Source of the DNA: Chloroflexota bacterium
Lineage (GTDB): Bacteria > Chloroflexota > Anaerolineae > Anaerolineales > Anaerolineaceae
DNA: 20,471 bases
Assembly (NCBI GenBank): GCA_029265085.1
Contig: JAJUJY010000074.1
Location: 1-20,471 of the forward strand
Direction: 5' to 3'
Shown here: piece by piece, positions 8,864 through 15,700 of the stretch
Position numbering within the stretch: the stretch's first letter is position 1
Layout: every line of letters starts with the position of its first letter
The notes under the pieces: model-generated
The model's input: the letters and a program-made list of their open reading frames with translations, nothing else
Told to the model about the DNA's origin: nothing
Database searches by the model: none
Program-made: the position numbers and the translations under genes

Positions 8864-8891
8864 TTTATACAAACGCAGAGCTTGATTTCAG
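8864..8891 (-). promoter_or_regulatory. Candidate promoter for the 1357-residue subtilase
   Basis: On the - strand, CTGAAA (8886-8891) and TATAAA (8864-8869) are separated by 16 bases, matching the sigma70-type consensus at 4/6 and 5/6 positions. The predicted start near 8857 leaves a leader of about 54 bases. The -35 element lies just past the rsfS stop codon, so the protease may be transcribed alone as well as by read-through from rsfS. Seen by eye only. Confidence 0.4.
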
Positions 8892-8894
8892 AAA

Positions 8895-9239
8895 TTATTG
8901 TAAACGGAGTAATACCTTGCCCTGGCTCCACAATTCTTCCAGGCGGTAGTATTCGCGCTGCTCTGGGGAAAAGAGGTGTAAAACAACATCTCCCAGATCC
9001 AATACAACCCAACCAAATGCAGAATGGCCTTCCGGTTGGCTAATAATACGAAAAGTGTCTTTCACAGATTGACTGACCGCTGAAGCCAGCGCATCCAACA
9101 TGCGGTCACTTGTACCGTTGCAGATCACAAAATAATCAGTAAACGAAGTGATATCGTGGATATCTAACAGAAGGATGTTTTCGCCTTTTTTATCTTCCAG
9201 CGTGTTGACGACATGACGAGCGATTTCTAACGTATTCAG
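8895..9239 (-). CDS. rsfS: Ribosomal silencing factor RsfS (Iojap/DUF143), CTG start
   Basis: RsfS binds ribosomal protein uL14 and blocks subunit joining, lowering translation under starvation. The 114-residue product matches the family length. Recognisable parts are TDYFVICNGTSDRM, then GWVVLDLGDVVLHLFSPEQR and YRLEELW. There is no ATG, GTG or TTG start that includes the conserved N-terminus: the only GTG (9126-9128) cuts the domain in half, and a TGA lies at 9243-9245. Between them the frame reads (L)NTLEIARHVVNTLEDKK..., typical of an Iojap N-terminus, and begins with CTG at 9237-9239. GAGG at 9246-9249 sits 6 bases upstream. The CTG start is therefore inferred from homology and the ribosome-binding site. 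Confidence 0.88.
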   Translation of the reverse strand: MNTLEIARHVVNTLEDKKGENILLLDIHDITSFTDYFVICNGTSDRMLDALASAVSQSVKDTFRIISQPEGHSAFGWVVLDLGDVVLHLFSPEQREYYRLEELWSQGKVLLRLQ

Positions 9240-9287
9240 ACTTCACCTCAGGATTTTTGAGTTCAAATAATATAAAAATTCAGATAA

Positions 9288-9316
9288 ATTTTAGCACAAA
9301 TTTCCCCTTTTCCCAA
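9288..9316 (-). promoter_or_regulatory. Promoter for rsfS
   Basis: On the - strand, TTGGGA (9311-9316) and TAAAAT (9288-9293) are separated by exactly 17 bases. TGC immediately precedes the -10, giving an extended -10 element. Transcription would begin near 9281, about 40 bases before the CTG start of rsfS. The element lies in the 100-base space between thpR and rsfS, so rsfS has its own promoter candidate. Confidence 0.5.
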
Positions 9317-9339
9317 AAACACATCATCCGATTGGAAGG

Positions 9340-9933
9340 CTACGTAGTAGAGTTTGCTGGTTTGAAGTCAGCATGGAATAAGGGGGTGTAGATCGATCCG
9401 GTTGGCCGAAGGTCACTGCGAAACAAGGTAATGCCCTGTGCGGTAAATTTCCCGATTTCAGGTATTTGAGTTTGAGACAGGTATTGGGAAAGAGCCTGCA
9501 ATTCCTGTGCAGTGCTGTTTTGTCCTACCCGTCCCAGAGTTAAGTGGGGTGAGAAATCTCGTTCTTCGGGGGGGCAGCCAATTTTCGCTGCTTCGGCTTC
9601 TATCTCTTTTTGCAATTGCCGCAAAGTTTGGGGTATTTCCAGGCCCATCCAAATGACGCGCGGTTTGCGGATATTGGGAAATGCGCCAAGTCCACCGATA
9701 GCACATTCAAAGGGTAGTGTCTGCCCAGCGAGATATTTAAGCTGATTGCCGAGCTGGCTGAGCCGATCGGGATGGGTGTCACCCAAGAATTTAAGAGTCA
9801 GGTGCAGATTATTTGCTGCCACCCATCGCACACCTCGTATGGATGCCCGTTGAAATTGTTGGATTACTTTATTCATTTCTTGCTGGAGTGGAGTGGGTAT
9901 TTCAATGGCAATAAAGGCCCGGATTAGATCCAT
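9340..9933 (-). CDS. thpR: RNA 2',3'-cyclic phosphodiesterase (ThpR, 2'-5' RNA ligase family)
   Basis: A 197-residue cytosolic enzyme of the 2H phosphoesterase superfamily, which hydrolyses 2',3'-cyclic phosphate ends of RNA to 2'-phosphate; some members were first described as 2'-5' RNA ligases. Both catalytic HxTx motifs are present: H44-L-T-L in NNLHLTLKFLGD and H130-L-T-L in FSPHLTLGRV. The N-terminal RAFIAIEIP and central GLGAFPNIRKPRVIWMGL blocks are typical, and the length is close to the usual 180-190. The ATG at 9933 has only a weak ribosome-binding site (AGGGA about 11 bases upstream). The gene is divergent from the 6S RNA candidate and lies 100 bases upstream of rsfS on the same strand. 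Confidence 0.93.
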   Translation of the reverse strand: MDLIRAFIAIEIPTPLQQEMNKVIQQFQRASIRGVRWVAANNLHLTLKFLGDTHPDRLSQLGNQLKYLAGQTLPFECAIGGLGAFPNIRKPRVIWMGLEIPQTLRQLQKEIEAEAAKIGCPPEERDFSPHLTLGRVGQNSTAQELQALSQYLSQTQIPEIGKFTAQGITLFRSDLRPTGSIYTPLFHADFKPANSTT

Positions 9934-9970
9934 TTCGTCACATCCCTTTCCCTGACAATCCTTTTGGTTG

Positions 9971-9979
9971 AGTATAACA
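9971..9979 (-). promoter_or_regulatory. Candidate extended -10 promoter for thpR
   Basis: The - strand reads TGTTATACT: TGn followed by TATACT (9971-9976), a 5/6 match to the -10 consensus. No good -35 hexamer is seen at 16-18 bases, which extended -10 promoters can tolerate. The predicted transcript starts about 30 bases before the thpR ATG. Confidence 0.35.
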
Positions 9980-10044
9980 TACGGCCACTGCGAGGAAATC
10001 CGCCTTGACTGAAATAACCTATCCTACTCAATTGGTCTAAAATG

Positions 10045-10053
10045 TGGTATAAA
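10045..10053 (+). promoter_or_regulatory. Candidate extended -10 promoter for the 6S RNA
   Basis: TGGTATAAA combines TGn with TATAAA (10048-10053). The implied start at about 10060 coincides with the 5' end expected for the 6S RNA from its closing stem. The -35 region (TACTCA near 10025) is weak. TTGACT at 10005-10010 is too far upstream to pair with this -10. Confidence 0.4.
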
Positions 10054-10059
10054 AAAGTT

Positions 10060-10236
10060 AACCCTGCTGTGTTCGTGATGCAGCACGACCGGTTTTGAGC
10101 CAACACCCTTTAAACGGGCTCCTACATCTGGTCAGTGACGCGATAGGCCCGAGCCAAGGCGGATCTTGTCAGGCGGAGCCCAAACCTGCGAAAGCAGGTT
10201 CAAAACTATGCGGCACACGGCACGGTGGGGCTTTTT
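10060..10236 (+). ncRNA. ssrS: 6S RNA (RNA polymerase regulator)
   Basis: A region of about 177 bases without a convincing gene that shows the 6S RNA plan. A closing stem pairs 10062-10073 (CCCTGCTGTGTT) with 10219-10230 (GGCACGGTGGGG): 12 pairs, five of them G-U. A central bubble follows, whose 3' side carries the hairpin AACCTGC-GAAA-GCAGGTT (10183-10200), where Escherichia coli 6S has a comparable hairpin. The apical arm is closed by GGGCTCC (10116-10122) and GGAGCCC (10175-10181). The 5' TGTGTTCGTG, TTTTGAGCC and 3' TGCGGCA segments resemble conserved 6S blocks. Length fits the usual 180 nucleotides, and the molecule ends at CTTTTTT. 6S RNA mimics an open promoter and sequesters housekeeping RNA polymerase. 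Identification is by structure and recalled conservation, not a covariance search. Confidence 0.8.
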
Positions 10237-10246
10237 TCTCAAAAAT

Positions 10247-10276
10247 GCCAGGTGATTTTGCTCATCTGGCTTTTTT
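10247..10276 (+). terminator. Rho-independent terminator after 6S RNA
   Basis: GCCAGGTGA (10247-10255) pairs with TCATCTGGC (10262-10270) over 9 base pairs, one of them G-U, around a 6-base loop. It is followed by TTTTTT. AAAAA precedes the stem, so it could act on both strands. It separates the 6S RNA from the FHA gene. Confidence 0.8.
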
Positions 10277-10306
10277 CTTGCAACAATGGTTGGTAAGTGA
10301 AGTAAG

Positions 10307-10335
10307 TTGACACCATTTCGCATTCCCATTACACT
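10307..10335 (+). promoter_or_regulatory. Promoter for the FHA gene
   Basis: TTGACA (10307-10312, perfect) and TACACT (10330-10335, 4/6) are separated by 17 bases. A start near 10342 gives a leader of about 25 bases with GAGGAG (10355-10360) 6 bases before the ATG. The element lies downstream of the terminator at 10247-10276, so this gene starts its own transcript. Confidence 0.65.
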
Positions 10336-10366
10336 ATGATTAATACGGATTGCCGAGGAGTTCGCT

Positions 10367-11011
10367 ATGATATCATCTTATCGTTTCGTCTTAAAATCAG
10401 GCCCTGGTGCAGGCCAGGTGTTTACTCTTGAAAAGGAAGAAAGCTTCATTGGCCGTGAAATGAGCAATGAGATCGTAATTAATGATCCTGAGGTTTCTCG
10501 GCGGCATGCGCGAGTGTACTTGCAGGGTGCAAATTACGTCATCGAAGACCTGGGCTCTACAAATGGCACATCGGTGAACGGTCAAAGGCTGATGGGGCCG
10601 TACATGCTGCGGCCGGGTGAGATGGTGACCTTTGGGGAGCATACCAACTTGTTGTTTGAAGCAGTGGCTATTGATCCGGATGCGACGATGGTGTCAATGC
10701 GGCAGACAGCAGTTCCCCAAACACCCGTAAAAACACCTGCTCAGGAAGCGGCCTACTCGGCGCCAGCTTACCCACCTCCGCCTGCTCGGATGGAAAAACC
10801 TGTGGAGAATTATGCCGGTCAGGTACCCCAACAACCTGCGGCACCGGTAAAGAAAAAGAAACCTTTACCGGTTTGGGCTATCTTATTGATCATATTTGTG
10901 ATTATCCTGGCTTGCGGTTGTATCGGATTTATTGTGTTTGACTCGCTTAATTTGTACTGTAACTTCCCGGGCATTATGAATATGTTCATTCCAGGGGCAT
11001 GCCCACCCTAA
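10367..11011 (+). CDS. FHA domain protein with C-terminal membrane anchor
   Basis: A 214-residue protein with an N-terminal forkhead-associated domain (about 1-100), which binds phosphothreonine peptides. The key residues are present: G29-R30, S44-R45-R46-H47, STNGT at 64-68 and N71-G72. A Pro/Ala-rich linker (about 101-160) follows, containing PDATMV just after the domain, a possible phosphoacceptor threonine. Then come KKKK (162-165) and one transmembrane helix (about 168-192), with a short Cys-containing tail outside. The FHA domain should therefore face the cytoplasm and recruit phosphorylated partners, probably of a Ser/Thr kinase pathway. No kinase or phosphatase gene is present in the window, so the partner is unknown. 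It is flanked by its own promoter and terminator. Confidence 0.9.
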   Translation: MISSYRFVLKSGPGAGQVFTLEKEESFIGREMSNEIVINDPEVSRRHARVYLQGANYVIEDLGSTNGTSVNGQRLMGPYMLRPGEMVTFGEHTNLLFEAVAIDPDATMVSMRQTAVPQTPVKTPAQEAAYSAPAYPPPPARMEKPVENYAGQVPQQPAAPVKKKKPLPVWAILLIIFVIILACGCIGFIVFDSLNLYCNFPGIMNMFIPGACPP

Positions 11012-11029
11012 ACCCTTGAAGGCAAAAAT

Positions 11030-11064
11030 GCCCTCCGTGAATTTTTCCGGAGGGCTTCTTCTTT
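11030..11064 (+). terminator. Terminator after the FHA gene
   Basis: GCCCTCCG (11030-11037) and CGGAGGGC (11048-11055) form a perfect 8-base-pair stem around a 10-base loop. They are followed by a pyrimidine-rich TTCTTCTTTATCTTTT tract. The hairpin starts 18 bases after the FHA stop codon. Confidence 0.75.
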
Positions 11065-11084
11065 ATCTTTTATTGTGATTATTG

Positions 11085-11113
11085 TTGCCAATCAATCCTA
11101 TTCTCGTTACAAT
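11085..11113 (+). promoter_or_regulatory. Promoter for the AI-2E family permease gene
   Basis: TTGCCA (11085-11090) and TACAAT (11108-11113) each match the sigma70 consensus at 5/6 positions, with an ideal 17-base spacer. The transcript would start near 11120, only about 15 bases before the ATG at 11135. This argues against the in-frame GTG at 11075, which would lie upstream of the transcript. Confidence 0.65.
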
Positions 11114-11134
11114 TTATTCAACGATAACTTCTTT

Positions 11135-12373
11135 ATGAATACACCTACAAACCAACCTCAAACCATTTCTCCTCGTTGGAGCAGTACCACCAAATTAGTG
11201 GTTGCATTAACGATGGTGGCGATCCTGGCGGGACTGGTAATCCGGTTTCGCCAAATTATTGGGCCGCTGCTCATATCTTTTGTGCTGGCTTATCTTTTAT
11301 ATCCTGTGGCAAATTTTTTGCATAAACGGGTCAGGATGTCCTGGAGATTGGCCAGTACAATCATTTTTTTACTGCTTTTTATCCTGCTAATGGGGCTGTT
11401 AACGCTAGGGGGATTGGCAGTCTTTGATCAGGCACAGAGTTTGGTTAAGTTCATCCAATCGCAAATTACGCAATTCCCTGAATTCTTAGCCAACCTTTCG
11501 GCAACAAAAATTGCCATTGGCCCATTTGAATTGGATTTTTCCACCTTGAATTTAACGGATTTGGGAAACCAATTACTTGGCCTGGTTCAACCCGTTTTGT
11601 CACAGCTTGGAACGGTCTTTGGGGCAATTGCATCCGGTGCTGCCGCGACAATTGGTTGGATCTTTTTTGCCATGTTGGTGGGTTATTTTCTCCTGGCGGA
11701 TTCCGGCGGAGTGCAAGAGCGATTGATTAATTTGCGCTTCCCAGGGTATGCGGAAGATTTCAAGCGCATTGGGGTGGAGTTAGGGCGGATCTGGAATGCT
11801 TTTTTGCGCGGACAGTTAATTATTTTTGTGCTGACCGTGGCAATTTATATTACGCTGCTTGGTTCGTTAAATGTCAGTTTTTATGTTGGTTTAGCAATGC
11901 TGGCTGGTCTGGCCAGATTTGTGCCGTATGTTGGGCCGGTTGTTGCCTGGGCGACTTACGGCCTGGTGGCTTTGTTCCAGGGCAGCACGATCTTCCACAT
12001 GGCTCCTTTCCCTTATGCTTTGCTGGTGATTGGGGTTGCCTGGATCACCGATGTGATTATGGATAATTTTGTGGTCCCACGCATGATGGGAGATGCTCTT
12101 AAGGTCCATCCGGCGGCAGTGATGGTGGCTGCGCTGGTTTCGGCAAATCTCTTTGGAATTATTGGTGTGATCTTGGCAGCACCTGTGTTGGCAACTATCA
12201 AGCTGGTTTTTAACTACGCTACCCGCAAAATGTTTGATCTGGATCCGTGGGAAGGATTAGAATTAGAACCTGCGGAGCCTAAACCAATGCCAATTGTGCT
12301 GTTGCTCCGGCGCTTATTTGCCAAAATTCAAAAATTCTGGAATGAGCGATTTCATAAATCGCAAAAATCCTGA
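11135..12373 (+). CDS. AI-2E family transporter (UPF0118/YdiK-PerM type permease)
   Basis: A 412-residue polytopic membrane protein of the AI-2E exporter family. Members have been linked to autoinducer-2 export or Na+/H+ exchange, and the substrate here is unknown. Seven or eight hydrophobic segments are visible, starting at about 20-38. Family marks are AFLRGQLIIFVL, the stretch FVPYVGPVVAW, and near the end DNFVVPRMMGDALKVHPAAV followed by NLFGIIGVILAAPVLAT. The C-terminal tail is hydrophilic and basic (RRLFAKIQKFWNERFHKSQKS). The start at 11135 has no clear ribosome-binding site, but the promoter just upstream rules out the longer frame from 11075. A 37-base gap leads to the small protein downstream, which may be cotranscribed. 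Confidence 0.9.
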   Translation: MNTPTNQPQTISPRWSSTTKLVVALTMVAILAGLVIRFRQIIGPLLISFVLAYLLYPVANFLHKRVRMSWRLASTIIFLLLFILLMGLLTLGGLAVFDQAQSLVKFIQSQITQFPEFLANLSATKIAIGPFELDFSTLNLTDLGNQLLGLVQPVLSQLGTVFGAIASGAAATIGWIFFAMLVGYFLLADSGGVQERLINLRFPGYAEDFKRIGVELGRIWNAFLRGQLIIFVLTVAIYITLLGSLNVSFYVGLAMLAGLARFVPYVGPVVAWATYGLVALFQGSTIFHMAPFPYALLVIGVAWITDVIMDNFVVPRMMGDALKVHPAAVMVAALVSANLFGIIGVILAAPVLATIKLVFNYATRKMFDLDPWEGLELEPAEPKPMPIVLLLRRLFAKIQKFWNERFHKSQKS

Positions 12374-12410
12374 ACCAATCATCTTATTTTGATAGAAAGG
12401 ATAAAACCTC

Positions 12411-12605
12411 ATGGGTACCCTTGATCCAAAAACTGAAACAATTGCCGAGACTGAAAATTTTATGGCCTGGCGTGCTGATGAACCAGATGGTGAAACAACG
12501 TATCATCTGGAATTAAATAATGTTACCGTCCATTTCTTTAATGAGGAATGGGAAGAGTTTCTTGAATTAGCTCGTATGATCATCAAAGACGCTGACGGGA
12601 AATAA
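12411..12605 (+). CDS. Small acidic conserved-type hypothetical protein (64 residues)
   Basis: I do not recognise a characterised family. The 64-residue product is acidic and soluble, with no signal peptide or membrane segment. It has predicted beta-strands in TTYHLELNNVTVHFF, followed by a helix in NEEWEEFLELARMII. This looks like a compact beta-alpha unit rather than a random frame. AGAAAGG (12394-12400) is 10 bases upstream of the ATG. It follows the permease by 37 bases and precedes a strong hairpin, which fits the last gene of a two-gene transcript. A role as a small regulator or subunit is possible, but the sequence does not show one. Confidence 0.75.
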   Translation: MGTLDPKTETIAETENFMAWRADEPDGETTYHLELNNVTVHFFNEEWEEFLELARMIIKDADGK

Positions 12606-12642
12606 CTCAGGAAGTTTGTCTGTCTGATTAATACTTTTGTAG

Positions 12643-12675
12643 AAAAAAGCTAACGCCCCCAAATCGGGGGCGTTA
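12643..12675 (-). terminator. Terminator of the 1579-residue subtilase gene
   Basis: TAACGCCCCC (12651-12660) and GGGGGCGTTA (12666-12675) form a perfect 10-base-pair stem with a 5-base loop. On the - strand the stem is followed by GCTTTTTTC (A-run at 12643-12648 on +), a classic intrinsic terminator, ending the protease transcript about 50 bases after its stop. On the + strand only GGATTTATT follows, so it may also weakly end the transcript of the 64-residue gene. Confidence 0.85.
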
Positions 12676-12723
12676 GGATTTATTCCGGTTCTATCCAGGT
12701 ACTGGATACCCAGGAATGAGGTT

Positions 12724-15700
12724 CTAGTTGGAAATGAATGGCAGGTAGTGGAAGTACAACATCCGTACCAGCAGATCCGCTTCAGCTGGCAGACTGGAGA
12801 TGTACCAATCGGCTGGTGTCTCAAAGTTCGTTGTGGTTGAACCAACAACGGTACCTTTGATGCCAATGGTTTCACCCATCAGGTCCATCGATGGGGTAAT
12901 CTCAAACCGGTACACTTCGGTCATATCAGTAGCCGCAGCCAGTGGCGGACGCGTGATCGCCAGATCCGGGAACTCGCTTAACCAGAAGCTGGTTTGGCCT
13001 GGATCGAGGGTAATTGTGCCGAGGTCAACATCGCCGCCTGGGAGCACATAGTAAGCATGGACTGCCTGTCCACCCAAATCAACTCCGGCAGTCAGCTCAA
13101 TCTTGGCATCGACGAGGACGTCTGTGGATACAGCCGTATAATCTGCGTAAGTGGCTGTCGCCAGGATCTCAACTTTCTGCCCAGGATCTACTGTGTAATT
13201 GTCCTCATCAAAGACCAGGGTTGGTTTTGCCAGAACATGCACTGTGGTCATGGCCGGATCAGAGACAATTTGGAAGTCATTGAAGAGAGTGGCAGTTAAT
13301 TCCGTCTCAGTGGATCCAATTGCCCAAACCATTGCTGAGATTAGCTCGTTTTCCAGTCTGTCGGGCGGTGTGAATTTGATTTGGAAGTCATAACTCATCC
13401 CGCTTTCCAGGTTGATAGGGTGGCGTGCGGCTGAGCCGGAGAAATCACTCATCCAGAAGGAGGTTTGGCCGGCCCCCAGGGTAATCGTACCGAAGGATTG
13501 ATAAGCCGAGCCGTTCCAAATCAAGCCTTCAATCACCAGGCCTTGCAAATTCGCCAATGAATTTAACTCGATATAGGCATCCGAGAGTACTGCATCCGGA
13601 ACACCGGTGTAATCAATATGATTGGCCGTCAGATCGAGCGTCATTACCTTGCCGGATGGGCCGTAGTATTCTGATTGGTCAAAGGCAACGGCTGGAGCGC
13701 TATATACCACACTGGATTCCGCTTTGTTGGAAGAGAACAACCATTGGCTTTCTTCGTCAAAACTTCCGTCTAATGCGCTAACAACCTGTGCATCTAGCCC
13801 GATGGTCTTGCCTTCGATGGCCGGATCGGTTACGGTGAATTTGAAGCGGTAATTTAAGATGTTGTTGGATTCATCGATCAATGGCGGGTGGTACGGTGTG
13901 TTGTTGAAATCACTCACCCAGATCCGGGTCGGGTTATTGGCGACCAGTAGATCGGGTGTGTATGAACCGATGAAGGTTTCAACGCCGTCATTGACTACAT
14001 AGAAGTCGATTTGTTGTCCAGTCAGATCAATGGGGGTTGTGATATCGACGTACGCATCCACCAAAGCATCTGGTTCAACGCCAGTGTAATCCGGGTGGAA
14101 GGTGCGCGTATCAACCGCAACCGGTTGCCCTACCATCGTCTGGTATGCATTTCGGCTGAAGGTCAGTACTGGATTGCGATCCTGACTAAATGGGATAACT
14201 TCCGCGCCGTTGCCAACATTGTGGTGATGGAGTAACAGGACACCCTTGATACCGTTTTCGGTGTATGCGGAGTTATACGAAACCGGGATGGATTCTCCAT
14301 CCAGATCATAGTACAAGGGGATACCGCTATAGCCGCCGGTTGTATCAACTGCTGGGGCGGCTGCATTGTAGGTGTAAACATCGCTGACATCTACAGGATC
14401 GCCTGTTTCGCTATCGCGGGCAAACGTGACCACATAGAAGTCAAAGGTTGCATTGGCATCCGTCAGGCCAAGGTCATTGGCTAAGAGGCTCAAGGTCATG
14501 ACGTTGTTGTTGAATGCCACGGTGTTTAATGCGACAGACGGGAATCCGTTGATGTAATCATTGACAAATCCACCGCCGGAATTCAGATCGATCAATACAC
14601 TAACAAAGTCATCGGTTGCACCGCCGCCAGTAGCTGAACCATAATTTGTGGTGTAAACCACAAAATCCTCTAAACCATCGCGATCCACATCGATGTACAA
14701 ATCGTATTCGACTTCATTGAGCGAATTCCAGTTGCCATAAGAGGCAAAGCCGAAGGTGATCAATGAGTCGATCATGGATGTGTTGGCGAGGCGGTCTGAC
14801 ATGACGCCAACGTATTTCAAGTCGGCCGCTTCTAAAGTGCCGGTGCTGTCTTTTTCGTTTGAGCTTTCACCGACCAGTTCAAGCGCGGTCAAAACGGAAA
14901 CATCTGCTGGTGAAGTGGTGACGTAAACATCTGTTCCTGCGAGAGGAATGTTGAACGTGTCACTATCTTTAATCCAGTTATATTCAGGTATGCCCGCTTG
15001 CATATCCGAAGCCGCCCGGGCAACAACATGCACCGGCAGCCTTAAATTGGGCTGAGATCCCGTAGAAATTAACGAGATGTAACCGGATTCCTCGGTAAGC
15101 CAGTGGCGGTATAGAGTCTGAACAGATGAAACGGATGCATCCCTGTTGTGATTCAGCAATGCAGCATTCGCAGTCATCTTCACTTTAAAGGTGTAGGATT
15201 CGCCAGGGTTAATCGTTATCGAGGTCAGTGGGTCGTCTGTGAGGGTATGGACGGTGAAAGCAACCCCATTATTGTTTACCCGTGTGTCAAACGATACATT
15301 GTATGTGGCGGTGTCTTTGCCTTTATTGACCACTGTAACGCTTTTTTCTGCATCCATCGTACCAACGACTTCTACTTCGCCAAAGGACACACTGACTGCA
15401 CCGGCATCCTCTGCGTTGTAGAGCACAACTGTGGATTGTGCAGCCAGAGCCGCATCCACACGCCCAGCACCGATCCGGCTTTGACCATACTGGCTGCCTG
15501 TCTGGCTTAACCCAGTGTACAGGTCGTGGTTAGCGGTGTTCATTGCCAGGGCTTTGAGTTCTTCTACCGACCAGGTGGGGCGCAGTTGGTGTAAGATGGC
15601 CATCACGCCGGCTACATGCGGAGCAGCCATAGAAGTACCGCCGTAGCTGATCCCTTCATTGCCTGTGCCGGTTGCGGCAGAGAAGATGGTATCGCCAGGA

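Noticed and set aside
8895..9128. RsfS as a 77-residue protein starting at GTG 9128
   Set aside because: This would start in the middle of the conserved FVICNG strand and lose the first third of the domain. The frame continues upstream with a typical Iojap N-terminus.
10005..10010. TTGACT as the -35 of the 6S RNA promoter
   Set aside because: It is 37 bases from the TATAAA, and no acceptable -10 hexamer lies 16-18 bases downstream.
10095..10310. 71-residue frame on the + strand
   Set aside because: It spans the 6S RNA and the terminator hairpin, has no ribosome-binding site and gives a protein with no recognisable features.
11075..11134. N-terminal extension of the AI-2E permease from a GTG at 11075
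   Set aside because: The best promoter for the gene lies within this stretch, so the extension would not be transcribed from it.
15148..15510. 120-residue + strand frame
   Set aside because: It is antisense to the Fn3-like domain and the end of the catalytic domain of the second subtilase, with no ribosome-binding site or recognisable domain.
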